DNA of 64,000 bases. Source: Hyphomicrobium zavarzinii ATCC 27496 (GTDB lineage Bacteria; Pseudomonadota; Alphaproteobacteria; Rhizobiales; Hyphomicrobiaceae). Positions within the stretch are counted from its first letter, which is position 1, and every line of letters begins with the position of its first letter. This document shows, piece after piece, positions 1 to 7,906 of the stretch. Where the stretch lies: assembly GCF_000383415.1 (NCBI RefSeq), contig NZ_KB911261.1:149539-213538 (forward strand), in the 5' to 3' direction. The translations under genes were made by a program, and so were the position numbers. The notes beneath the pieces are model-generated. The model was not told the DNA's origin. It saw only the letters and a list, made by a program, of their open reading frames with translations, and did not search any database.

Positions 1-446
1 CGGACAAGGGGTCGCTCATTCTCAAGCGCTACTATCACCTCGGCATCGCCGTCGACACGCCGGACGGCCTCGTCGTGCCCGTGATCCGCGAGGTGGACCG
101 GAAAGGTATCATCGAACTATCGCAGGAGCTGGGTGACGTCTCGCAACGCATGCGCGAAGGCAAGATCGCACCGGCCGACATCCAGGGCGGAACGTTCTCC
201 ATCTCGAGCCTCGGCGGCATCGGGGGGACGAGCTTCACGCCTATCGTCAACGCGCCCGAGGTGGCGATACTGGGTGTCGTACGCGCGGAGACGAAGCCGA
301 AGTGGGACGGCGCGCAGTTCGCCCCGCGCCTCATGCTGCCGCTGTGCGTCTCCTACGATCATCGCGTCATCGACGGGGCCCTGGCCGCCCGCTTCACGCG
401 GCGGCTTGCCGAGATTCTCGAAGACGTCCGCCAGCTCGTGCTTTGA
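1..446 (+). CDS. Dihydrolipoamide acetyltransferase (pyruvate dehydrogenase E2), C-terminal part
   Basis: The 5' end lies outside the window; the reading frame is open from base 3. What remains is the C-terminal catalytic domain of a 2-oxoacid dehydrogenase E2, which transfers the acetyl group from lipoamide to CoA. The active-site motif SYDHRVIDGA is visible (HxxxDG with catalytic His and Asp), and the protein ends in EDVRQLVL, resembling AceF-type pyruvate dehydrogenase E2 rather than the 2-oxoglutarate enzyme. The E3 gene follows after 17 bases, so the two are very likely cotranscribed as part of a pdh operon. The family is secure; the pyruvate assignment is inferred from the motif and from memory of AceF. 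Confidence 0.9.
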   Translation, partial: DKGSLILKRYYHLGIAVDTPDGLVVPVIREVDRKGIIELSQELGDVSQRMREGKIAPADIQGGTFSISSLGGIGGTSFTPIVNAPEVAILGVVRAETKPKWDGAQFAPRLMLPLCVSYDHRVIDGALAARFTRRLAEILEDVRQLVL

Positions 447-463
447 GCGTTCGGGAGGGTTCC

Positions 464-1891
464 TTGTCAGACGCAAACGCCATCACCTGCGACGTTGCCG
501 TGCTGGGCGCGGGACCCGGAGGATATTCGGCCGCGTTCCGTGCCGCCGATCTCGGGCTCAAAACGGTGCTGATCGAGCGCGCTCCCACCCTTGGCGGTGT
601 GTGCCTGAACGTGGGCTGCATTCCTTCGAAGACGCTTCTCCACGCTGCCTCGTTGATTACCGAGGCCCAAGCGTTCCGCGCCCACGGCATCGATTTTGGC
701 TCGCCGCGCATCGACCTTGACCAGCTTCGCGCGCACAAGGACGGTGTTGTGGGAAAGCTCACGCACGGGCTCGCCCGCATGGCGAAGGCGCGCAAGGTGG
801 AGGTGGTTCAGGGGACAGGCACCTTCCGAGACGCGCATTCTTTCGACATCGCGCTGACGAAGGGCGGCACGGCGGCCGTGCGCTTCGAGAAGGCGATCGT
901 CGCCGCTGGCTCGGAGGCTGTCTCGCTTCCGTTCTTACCGAAGGACGATCCGCGCATCGTGGATTCGACGGGCGCGCTCGCGCTGCCGCAGGTTCCGCAA
1001 CGGATGCTGGTGATCGGCGGCGGCATCATCGGTCTCGAGATGGCCACGGTCTATGCGGCGCTCGGCAGCCGGATCGACATCGTGGAGATGCTGGATGGGC
1101 TGATGGCGGGCGCAGATCGCGACTTGGTGCGCGTCTGGCAGAAACGCAACGCCAGCTGCTTCAACCGCATCATGCTCAAGACAAAGGTCGCGGGAGCAAA
1201 CGCGAAGCGGGATGCCATTCACATCCGCTTCGAAGGCGAGGGCGCTCCGGAAAGCACTGAGGCTTACGATCTTGTTCTCGTTTCCGTCGGCCGCGTGCCG
1301 AACGGACGGCTGATCGGCGCCGAGCGCGCCGGTATCGCCATCGACGCGCGCGGGTTCGTCACGGTCGATCGGCAGATGCGCACCAATGTCCCCAACATCT
1401 TCGCCATCGGAGATATCGCAGGCGCGCCGATGCTCGCGCACAAAGCGGTTCACGAAGGGCACGTTGCTGCCGAGGCCGCCGCAGGCAAACCCTCTCACTT
1501 CGATGCGCGCCAGATCCCATCTGTCGCCTACACGGATCCCGAAATCGCCTGGGCAGGACGCACCGAGGACGATCTCAAGGCGGAAGGCGCCACGTTCGGA
1601 AAAGCCGTATTCCCCTGGGCCGCATCGGGTCGCGCCATCGCCATGGCGCGCGACGAAGGCTTCACAAAGCTGCTGTTCGATGCGGACACCCATCGCATCA
1701 TCGGCGGCGGGATCGTCGGCGTTCACGCAGGCGATCTCATCAGCGAGATCGCGCTCGCGATCGAGATGGGCGCCGACGCGGTGGACGTCGGCAAGACCAT
1801 CCATCCCCATCCCACCCTGTCGGAATCGATCGGCATGGCTGCGGAAGTGTTCGAAGGCGTGTGTACGGACCTGCCTCCAGCGAAGCGATGA
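464..1891 (+). CDS. lpd: Dihydrolipoamide dehydrogenase (E3)
   Basis: This flavoprotein reoxidises dihydrolipoamide on E2 with NAD+. It has an N-terminal FAD-binding GAGPGG motif (about residue 15), the redox disulfide CLNVGC (residues 47-52), a second dinucleotide motif GGGIIGLE, the FAD motif AIGDIAG, and a C-terminal HPHPTLSE containing the catalytic His/Glu pair. Length (475 residues) is normal. I chose a TTG start because GGGAGG lies just upstream and because the protein would otherwise run through the E2 gene in another frame. It follows E2 directly, so it probably serves the pyruvate dehydrogenase complex. A second, more divergent lpd is found near the right end of the window. Confidence 0.93.
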   Translation: MSDANAITCDVAVLGAGPGGYSAAFRAADLGLKTVLIERAPTLGGVCLNVGCIPSKTLLHAASLITEAQAFRAHGIDFGSPRIDLDQLRAHKDGVVGKLTHGLARMAKARKVEVVQGTGTFRDAHSFDIALTKGGTAAVRFEKAIVAAGSEAVSLPFLPKDDPRIVDSTGALALPQVPQRMLVIGGGIIGLEMATVYAALGSRIDIVEMLDGLMAGADRDLVRVWQKRNASCFNRIMLKTKVAGANAKRDAIHIRFEGEGAPESTEAYDLVLVSVGRVPNGRLIGAERAGIAIDARGFVTVDRQMRTNVPNIFAIGDIAGAPMLAHKAVHEGHVAAEAAAGKPSHFDARQIPSVAYTDPEIAWAGRTEDDLKAEGATFGKAVFPWAASGRAIAMARDEGFTKLLFDADTHRIIGGGIVGVHAGDLISEIALAIEMGADAVDVGKTIHPHPTLSESIGMAAEVFEGVCTDLPPAKR

Positions 1892-1916
1892 TCGCCCGGA
1901 CACGGAGCGCAAAAAA

Positions 1917-1943
1917 GAAAGGGACCGGCGAATGGTCCCTTTC
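1917..1943. terminator. Rho-independent terminator, probably bidirectional
   Basis: A perfect 10-bp stem (GAAAGGGACC / GGTCCCTTTC) with a 7-base loop sits between the convergent lpd and PRC-barrel genes. A-rich sequence precedes it and T-rich sequence follows, so it can end transcripts from both sides. Confidence 0.85.
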
Positions 1944-1961
1944 TCGTTCTTTTGAGCGCGC

Positions 1962-2480
1962 TTAGTTGGCCTTTGTGGCCGACGGCGCGTAGTACTTGAA
2001 CTCCGGCGCGTTCTCGAGCGCATCCTTCGTGCTGTTCAGCGTCACGCGCATCGTGCCATTGGCGTCGCGGTTGAGCTGCAGGTCGCTGAACGACACCGCC
2101 ACCAGCTTTTCGCCCATACCGAGAAAGCCGCCGACTCCGATCACGGCGTTGGCAATCTTGCCATCCGGTCCAAGGATCAGGTCGTTGATGTCACCGATCT
2201 TCTCGTTGGCGGCGTTGTAGACAGTCAAGCCGATGAGCTTCGACGAACGCCACTCGTCAGCGGACTGGCTGGCCGAGAAGGCTCCCGCTGTCCGCTCGCT
2301 CGAAGGTGCGGGGACCGCGACGGACGGCGACGGGGCAGGCGTCGGAGCCGGGGCCGTTTCCTGCATCCTCTCAGGCGGAGCCTCGGACGGCGACGGTGCG
2401 GGGGTCTGCGCGAAAGCGGATGCCGCGCCGAGCGTCAGGGCCACCGGCATGGCTACAGCGGACAGCAACTTGGACTTCAT
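1962..2480 (-). CDS. Secreted PRC-barrel domain protein
   Basis: A 172-residue protein with an N-terminal signal peptide (MKSKLLSAVAMPVALTL, cleavage near AFA-QT), a Pro/Ala/Ser-rich linker to about residue 70, and a C-terminal PRC-barrel domain with the typical IGDINDLILGPDGK and GVGGFLGMGE segments. Proteins of this type are common in Hyphomicrobiales envelopes; their role is poorly defined. The ATG was chosen over an upstream in-frame GTG because AAAGGAG lies 8 bases before it. A paralogue with a matching core lies at 13085-13537. Exact function unknown. Confidence 0.85.
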   Translation of the reverse strand: MKSKLLSAVAMPVALTLGAASAFAQTPAPSPSEAPPERMQETAPAPTPAPSPSVAVPAPSSERTAGAFSASQSADEWRSSKLIGLTVYNAANEKIGDINDLILGPDGKIANAVIGVGGFLGMGEKLVAVSFSDLQLNRDANGTMRVTLNSTKDALENAPEFKYYAPSATKAN

Positions 2481-2739
2481 CGGATTCACTCCTTTGAATA
2501 TATTTTATTGATCTCGCACGGTCCTCGACGTGTTGGGCGCAATGCCCGCAAGTAGCGTGTGTCTCGGATTTTCCGTGCTTGCAGCGGGCATCGGCCAGCT
2601 TGGAGATCTAACGTCGAGGCGGGCGGTTGGTTCCTCTCGGAAATACGCTGTTCGCATGCTTTGCGTTGCTTAACGAACTGCGCATCCGGTGCGGCATTGC
2701 GCGATGTTCTCCCGAGCGCGACAATGCTGCGTGTCACAC

Positions 2740-3804
2740 TCACGCTGCGCCCGCGTGCACCACGCGATGCACGAACGCGAGCTTCGCGCGCACCGGCGCG
2801 GAAATCACGAACGGATAAAAATCGCGGTGGCCGAGACTCCTGCTGAGGCTGTTCATCGAGAGAGACAGCGGCACCCAGCGCTCGATCAGGCTCTCGAAAC
2901 TCACCTGCCGGTAGACATCGTATTTCTTGAACGGCCACGCCGCACCGAACAGGAGGCCTGCCGCGCGTGGCTCCATGCCTTCCGCTTCTGCCGTTTCCAC
3001 CGCATCCACCATGTGCAGATAGTGGGCCCAGGTTTCCGCCCAATCTTCCCACGGGTGTGCGCTGGCGTAGGCCGACACGAAATTTTCGGCCCAGTTCGCG
3101 GGCGCGCCTTCTGCATAGTGCGAGGAGAGCGCCGCCTGATAATCCTGGCGCTCGTCGCCAAACATGGTGCGGAAACTCTCGATCGACTCGTCGCGATCGA
3201 CGAGAAGCATCCAATAGTAATGCCCGCTTTCGTGCCTCAAGTGCCCCAGAAGAGAGCGATAAGGCTCGTCCAGGAATTGACGACGCCGTTCGCGTTCCAC
3301 ATCGTCCGCTTCCAGCACATCGAGCGTGATGACGCCGTTGTCGTGCCCGGTGACAGCTTTGGCCACGAAGTCAAACGTGAGCGGCGTTCCGCTGCGCGCC
3401 GTGCCGCCGTCGAGAGGCAAGCCGAGGCGCAACAGCGAATAGATCAGCCGCTTCTTCGCGTGCTCCACCTCGCGCCATGCATTGAGGCGGCCGGGCTCCG
3501 ACAAGTTCGGAATGGTTCTGTTGCAGGCGCAGGCCTGGCAAAGCGTGGACGGCGCGCCATCGGGAACCAGCCAGTTGCAGGCCCCGTGCATCGCGTTTTC
3601 ACAGAAGCGCACATCGCTCACTGCGTCCTTGATGCCCGGATTGGCCTTGATCTTGCGGTAAAGACCGCCGTCGGGTGCGACCGGCTCCACTGCCACCAGC
3701 GTCAATGTGCCGGCGTCGAACCCCAGGCTGTGGCCACACGAGAGGCAGGTGCCATTCTCGAAGTAGACGCGGCTTCCGCAGGCCGTGCAGGCAAAGTTTT
3801 TCAT
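2740..3804 (-). CDS. Zinc-ribbon protein with putative metallopeptidase domain (DUF2248-like)
   Basis: A 354-residue cytoplasmic protein. The N-terminus is a zinc ribbon with two Cys pairs (CTAC and CLSC in the first 25 residues), followed by another Cys-rich stretch (FCENAMHGACNW, LCQACACN). In the middle, LRHESGHYYW gives an HExxH-type zinc-binding signature, and a region rich in Trp and His follows (WEDWAETWAHYLH). This layout matches the family annotated as zinc-binding metallopeptidase (DUF2248), whose substrate is unknown to me. No signal peptide is visible. It stands alone between the PRC-barrel gene and the hydrolase gene on the same strand. Protease activity is inferred from the motif only. 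Confidence 0.75.
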   Translation of the reverse strand: MKNFACTACGSRVYFENGTCLSCGHSLGFDAGTLTLVAVEPVAPDGGLYRKIKANPGIKDAVSDVRFCENAMHGACNWLVPDGAPSTLCQACACNRTIPNLSEPGRLNAWREVEHAKKRLIYSLLRLGLPLDGGTARSGTPLTFDFVAKAVTGHDNGVITLDVLEADDVERERRRQFLDEPYRSLLGHLRHESGHYYWMLLVDRDESIESFRTMFGDERQDYQAALSSHYAEGAPANWAENFVSAYASAHPWEDWAETWAHYLHMVDAVETAEAEGMEPRAAGLLFGAAWPFKKYDVYRQVSFESLIERWVPLSLSMNSLSRSLGHRDFYPFVISAPVRAKLAFVHRVVHAGAA

Positions 3805-3944
3805 CCGGCGTGGGCTCCTGGCGGTTCCGCGTTTCAGTTCGCCGCGCGTTCGGCATGCAGCGATGTTGCCGCTTGCCCTTGTGGGCCGGCCGAGGTCAAC
3901 TTTCGTTTCTCGCAATGGTTCCGGGTGCCTGGAAAAGCGGCAGA

Positions 3945-4994
3945 TTACTGGTCGCCAGCGCCCTCGACCGACACTGCGGCGGCGAAAGAGTCCGCAGGCG
4001 CATCGCCTGCTTCGGCACCAGGAGCCGGCAGGCTCGGTGTCGTGGCAGCTATCGCAGGCGCATGCGCCGCCGCGAGAAAGCGATCCATCGCGGGTCCCCA
4101 GACGTCCCATCCCGCGCGATCGTCGGCGAGGTTGTGTCCATCGGCGCCATAAGGCGGGAAAATGTGAAGCTCAGCCTGTCCGCCGCCGTCCTGCCAAGCG
4201 GCTGCGAGCCCGCGCGCAAGCTCGGGGCGGAAGAGGCTGTCGTTTGCCGCATAGAGCCAGAGCGTCGGCAGACGCGCGCTCACACCGTAGCTATGGGCCG
4301 CTTCGAGCAGGCGCCGCTCACCGCATACGGCGCGCTCAGGATCACTGTCCCATGGACGGCCGCCGCGACCGCCTGCAATGTTCACCACAGCACGCACGTT
4401 GGCGGGATTGCGCGAGGCGAGAGCGAGGGACGCCCAGCCGCCCGACGAAATGCCGACGACGATGGCTTGGCCCGGTGCGATGAACGGCTCGCGCGAGATG
4501 TAGTCAATCGCGGCCTCGATGTCGTCCGCTGCGGCGAGCCCCGAGCGATAGTGATCCGGATCCGCGCAAGTTCCGATCGATTCCGCGAGCGTGCCTCCGG
4601 TTGCGCCATGTCCGCGCCGCTGGGGCAAGAGCACGACGTAGCCACGCTCGACGAACCAGCGCGACAGCCAATAGTAGACCGGCATGGCGACGGCGAGGCG
4701 CGTCGCATCCGACGTGCCGTGATTGATGACGACCAGCGGGCGGCGCGCAGCGTCCCCCTCAGCGCCCGGCTCGTCTGCCGGACGAAACACTGTCGCACGC
4801 AGCGGATTTTGCGGATCTCCGCCGGGCAAGAGCCAGAGCTGCTCGCGAAGGCGCGGCCCTTCCGGACCGAAAGGTCCCAACATGGCAGCGCGGCTCGGAG
4901 ACGCGGCTTCGGCGTATGCGGGAGCGCTCATGACGGCGGCTGAGCACAACAACCCAGCGCAGGCGGCCGCTGCGAGCGTCGCCGCGGCGCGCAT
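3945..4994 (-). CDS. Secreted alpha/beta hydrolase (dienelactone hydrolase/peptidase-like)
   Basis: An alpha/beta-hydrolase fold enzyme with a likely signal peptide (MRAAATLAAAACAGLLC, Ala-rich, cleavage near AYA-EA). The nucleophile elbow is GISSGG, an oxyanion-type INHGTSD lies near residue 90, an acid residue is expected in YAANDSLF, and the catalytic His in GADGHNL. It probably acts in the periplasm on an ester or peptide substrate; the substrate cannot be read from sequence. The start is uncertain: in-frame starts exist up to position 5156, but this one begins directly at a signal peptide. The C-terminal 40 residues are low-complexity Ala/Pro. Confidence 0.75.
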   Translation of the reverse strand: MRAAATLAAAACAGLLCSAAVMSAPAYAEAASPSRAAMLGPFGPEGPRLREQLWLLPGGDPQNPLRATVFRPADEPGAEGDAARRPLVVINHGTSDATRLAVAMPVYYWLSRWFVERGYVVLLPQRRGHGATGGTLAESIGTCADPDHYRSGLAAADDIEAAIDYISREPFIAPGQAIVVGISSGGWASLALASRNPANVRAVVNIAGGRGGRPWDSDPERAVCGERRLLEAAHSYGVSARLPTLWLYAANDSLFRPELARGLAAAWQDGGGQAELHIFPPYGADGHNLADDRAGWDVWGPAMDRFLAAAHAPAIAATTPSLPAPGAEAGDAPADSFAAAVSVEGAGDQ

Positions 4995-5172
4995 CACAGG
5001 GCCGCGGATGGCGCCGATGACGCCCGGGCGCTTCGAGCCAAGAAATTCTCGTGTCGCGCCGCTATTGGCGCGCAATCCCCGCGCTGCCCCGATCATCAAA
5101 AAATGTGCCCCGTCCGTGCTTTCATTCCGCGCTGTCGCGTGCTGCTCGCTCGTCACACTCTCTCATTCGATG

Positions 5173-5198
5173 AGCCCGTGCTTCCCCAAGCACGGGCT
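5173..5198. terminator. Perfect 11-bp hairpin between divergent genes
   Basis: AGCCCGTGCTT and AAGCACGGGCT form a perfect stem around a CCCC loop. No T-run follows, and the flanking genes point away from each other, so it may be a leader or regulatory structure rather than a terminator. Confidence 0.5.
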
Positions 5199-5292
5199 GC
5201 TTCTCGGAACCGCCCCTTTCGCCATGCGTTGATGCGGCGGCTGGGTGAGTCTGAAGCCTGGCCCATTTGAAATGGAAAGAGGAGTATAATCA

Positions 5293-5643
5293 ATGAAAAA
5301 GCTGTGCACCGTTAGTATCGCAGCTCTCCTTGCCACCTCTGGAGCAACAGTTTTCGCCCAAACGGCTCCGGGCGCAAATGTCAAAATGTCCAAGGCAGAG
5401 TGTCAGAGCATCTGGGGCCGCGCAGATGCTGCGGGCGGCGGATCGCTCACCAGCGCCCAGGCGCAAGGCTTTGTCACGAATTTCAACAAAGTCGACACGA
5501 ACGGCGACGGCAAGCTCACAAGTGCGGAATTCCTGGCCGGTTGTCAGAAGGGCCTCGTGCACGATTCCGCCAGCAGCGGCGCGGGTGAAGGCGCCTCGGG
5601 CTCTTCGAGCTCCGGCCAGTCTCCCCCCGCAAAAAACTACTAG
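5293..5643 (+). CDS. Small secreted EF-hand protein
   Basis: A 116-residue protein with a clear signal peptide (MKKLCTVSIAALLATSGATVFA-QT). One canonical EF-hand loop, DTNGDGKLTSAE (residues 68-79), has Asp/Asn/Asp/Thr/Glu at coordinating positions 1, 3, 5, 9 and 12. A preceding loop at about 45-56 has the spacing of an EF-hand but has lost most acidic ligands (DAAGGGSLTSAQ). Two Cys (37, 84) could form a disulfide. The tail is Ser/Gly-rich. A GAGGAG ribosome site precedes the ATG. It most likely binds Ca2+ in the periplasm; it lacks the several Pro-containing loops expected of lanmodulin. Confidence 0.85.
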   Translation: MKKLCTVSIAALLATSGATVFAQTAPGANVKMSKAECQSIWGRADAAGGGSLTSAQAQGFVTNFNKVDTNGDGKLTSAEFLAGCQKGLVHDSASSGAGEGASGSSSSGQSPPAKNY

Positions 5644-5986
5644 TTCAACGCTCTCCGTTGCGAGCCGTCCTCCCGCCGGCTCGCAACGGAGCGAGCGCCC
5701 AGGCGAGGCGAGCCAGGACGGAGCAATCACCATATTCGTTGTTGTCTTATATGCCATGATGGTCATTATGACGTTTGGCGTCCTCGCTTGGTTCGTCCAT
5801 AGCGAAAGCGACTGATCGATCGTCGATCTTCGGCGGCAGCCGCGCTCTCGCGCGCCGCTCGCGCCGATCTGGCAATCCACGCAACCGTTTTTCGGGCAGT
5901 ACGGGCCTCGGCCACTCCCGAAATCAATTGGCACGGGGGTGCGCTGTCTCTTGAATATCCCGCTTCTCACGAACGAGCAGGCTTCC

Positions 5987-7819
5987 ATGACTGCTGAACA
6001 GCGTCCTGCTCAACCGCTCGATTTCGCCGTGATCGGCAACGGCCGCATCGCCGCGCTTCTCGACCGCTCCGCCCGCATCGTGTGGTGGTGCTTCCCGCGT
6101 TTCGACGGAGATCCGGTGTTTTCGCGGCTCCTCGCCGGAGACGAGGAGAAGGGCTTCTGTGACGTGGTTGTGGAAGGGGCCGTTCGCACGCGGTCTGCCT
6201 ATCTGCGCAATACCGCCATCCTCGAGACCGTGATCGAGGACAACAGCGGCAACGGTGTGCGTATCATCGATTTCGCGCCGCGCTACCCGCGCTTCGAGCG
6301 CATGCTTCATCCCGCGCAGATCATCCGGCGCATCGAGCCCATCGGCCTGCCGCGCATAAAAATTCGTGTGCGCCCCACGTTCAACTACGGCCAGCCGCGC
6401 CCCGCGCAAGTGGTCGGCTCAAACCACATCCGCTACAGCGGCGGCGAGATCACGCTGCGTCTCACGACGGACGCGCCACTCTCATACATCGTTCACGAAA
6501 CGGCTTTTGCGCTCGCCCGTCCGGTGACGCTGGTGCTCGGCCCCGACGAGTCGCTCGAAGCAGCGGCGGACACGGTTTCCCGCGAAGCGCTCGAAAGGAC
6601 GCGCGACTACTGGCTCGGCTGGGTGCGCGGTCTCGCGGTACCGCTCGACTGGCAAACGGATGTCATTCGCGCCGCCATCACGCTTCAACTCTGCACCTTC
6701 GACGAGACCGGCGCCATCGTCGCCGCACACACGACCTCGCTGCCTGAGGCTCCGGGAACCCAGCGCACGTGGGACTATCGCTACTGCTGGCTGCGTGACG
6801 CGTATTTCGTGATCATGGCGTTGAACCGGCTCGGTGCGACGCAGTCGATGGAAGCGTATCTCGACTACATCACCACGCTCGCGGTCGGCTCGGAGGGCAC
6901 GCTGCGGCCGGTCTACGGCATCGTGCACGATCAGCCTTTGGACGAGAGCGTGGCCGAGCATCTGCCGGGATTCCTCGGCATGGGGCCTGTGCGCGTCGGC
7001 AATCAGGCAGCCGAGCAGATCCAGCACGATTCCTGGGGCAGCGTGATCCTCGGGGTCTCGCAAATGTTCATCGACCAGCGTCTGCCGCGCATGGGTGACG
7101 AGGCGCTTTACCGGCGGCTCGAGGTTCTCGGCCGTCATGCGATGCGCGTGTTTCTCGAACCCGATGCGGGTATCTGGGAATATCGCGGGCGCCTGCGCAT
7201 CCACACGCATTCGGCCACCATGTGCTGGGTCACGCTCGACCGGCTCGGCCGCATCGCGGCGCTGCTCGGGCTTTCGGGCGACGCGGAGCAGTGGCGGCGC
7301 CAGGCGGACACCGTTCGGACCGAAATCCTCACGCGGGCCTGGAGCTCGAAAGTGGGCGCGCTGGCCGGCGCGCTGGATCAGGACGAGCTGGACGCAAGCG
7401 TGCTGCTGCTGCCGGAGCTCGGCCTCATCTCGGCGCGTGATCCGCGCTTTCTCAAGACGTTGGACACCATCGGCGGCCAGCTCGGCCGCAATGGCTTCAT
7501 GCTGCGCTATACCAACGACGATTTCGGTGCTCCGGAAACGTCGTTCCTCGCCTGCCAGTTCTGGTACATCGATGCGCTGACCGCGGCCGGACGCGTGGAG
7601 CAGGCGCGCGAGTTGCTCGACGATCTCCTCAGTCGGCGCAATGCCTTCGGGCTTCTTTCCGAGGATATTCACCCGACCACGGGCGAGCTTTGGGGCAACC
7701 TGCCGCAGACCTATTCCATGGCTGGGATCGTGAATTCCTGCATGAACCTCTCGCGAAATTGGGCCGATGCGTGGCCCCGCTCACCCGCGCCGGAACCCAG
7801 CGCGACCTCAAGCGTTTGA
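5987..7819 (+). CDS. Glycoside hydrolase family 15 protein (glucoamylase/trehalase-like)
   Basis: A 610-residue cytoplasmic (alpha/alpha)6-barrel hydrolase. The N-terminal domain starts with DFAVIGNGRIAALLDRSARI, typical of bacterial GH15 proteins. Catalytic-region motifs include RTWDYRYCWLRDAYF, DAGIWEYRG (general acid Glu) and THSATMCWVTLDR, with a later PETSFLACQFWYIDAL. Bacterial GH15 enzymes hydrolyse alpha-glucosides, including trehalose in some lineages. It lies 87 bases before otsA and heads the trehalose block, so a trehalose or alpha-glucan role is likely. An in-frame start exists at 5939, but the chosen ATG begins at the conserved N-terminus. Confidence 0.9.
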   Translation: MTAEQRPAQPLDFAVIGNGRIAALLDRSARIVWWCFPRFDGDPVFSRLLAGDEEKGFCDVVVEGAVRTRSAYLRNTAILETVIEDNSGNGVRIIDFAPRYPRFERMLHPAQIIRRIEPIGLPRIKIRVRPTFNYGQPRPAQVVGSNHIRYSGGEITLRLTTDAPLSYIVHETAFALARPVTLVLGPDESLEAAADTVSREALERTRDYWLGWVRGLAVPLDWQTDVIRAAITLQLCTFDETGAIVAAHTTSLPEAPGTQRTWDYRYCWLRDAYFVIMALNRLGATQSMEAYLDYITTLAVGSEGTLRPVYGIVHDQPLDESVAEHLPGFLGMGPVRVGNQAAEQIQHDSWGSVILGVSQMFIDQRLPRMGDEALYRRLEVLGRHAMRVFLEPDAGIWEYRGRLRIHTHSATMCWVTLDRLGRIAALLGLSGDAEQWRRQADTVRTEILTRAWSSKVGALAGALDQDELDASVLLLPELGLISARDPRFLKTLDTIGGQLGRNGFMLRYTNDDFGAPETSFLACQFWYIDALTAAGRVEQARELLDDLLSRRNAFGLLSEDIHPTTGELWGNLPQTYSMAGIVNSCMNLSRNWADAWPRSPAPEPSATSSV

Positions 7820-7906
7820 TCTACGGGACCAATTTCGGCAATAGCCGCAAGGCGGTCACAAACAGAGTGAGATACAGCGTTTGCCCTCGGGCACGCGGAG
7901 GCGGGC

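Noticed and set aside
5293..5643. EF-hand protein as lanmodulin
   Set aside because: It has only one intact EF loop and lacks the Pro at loop position 2 that is typical of lanmodulin.
5939..5986. Longer N-terminus for the GH15 protein
   Set aside because: The added 16 residues precede the conserved family start and have no sign of being a signal peptide.
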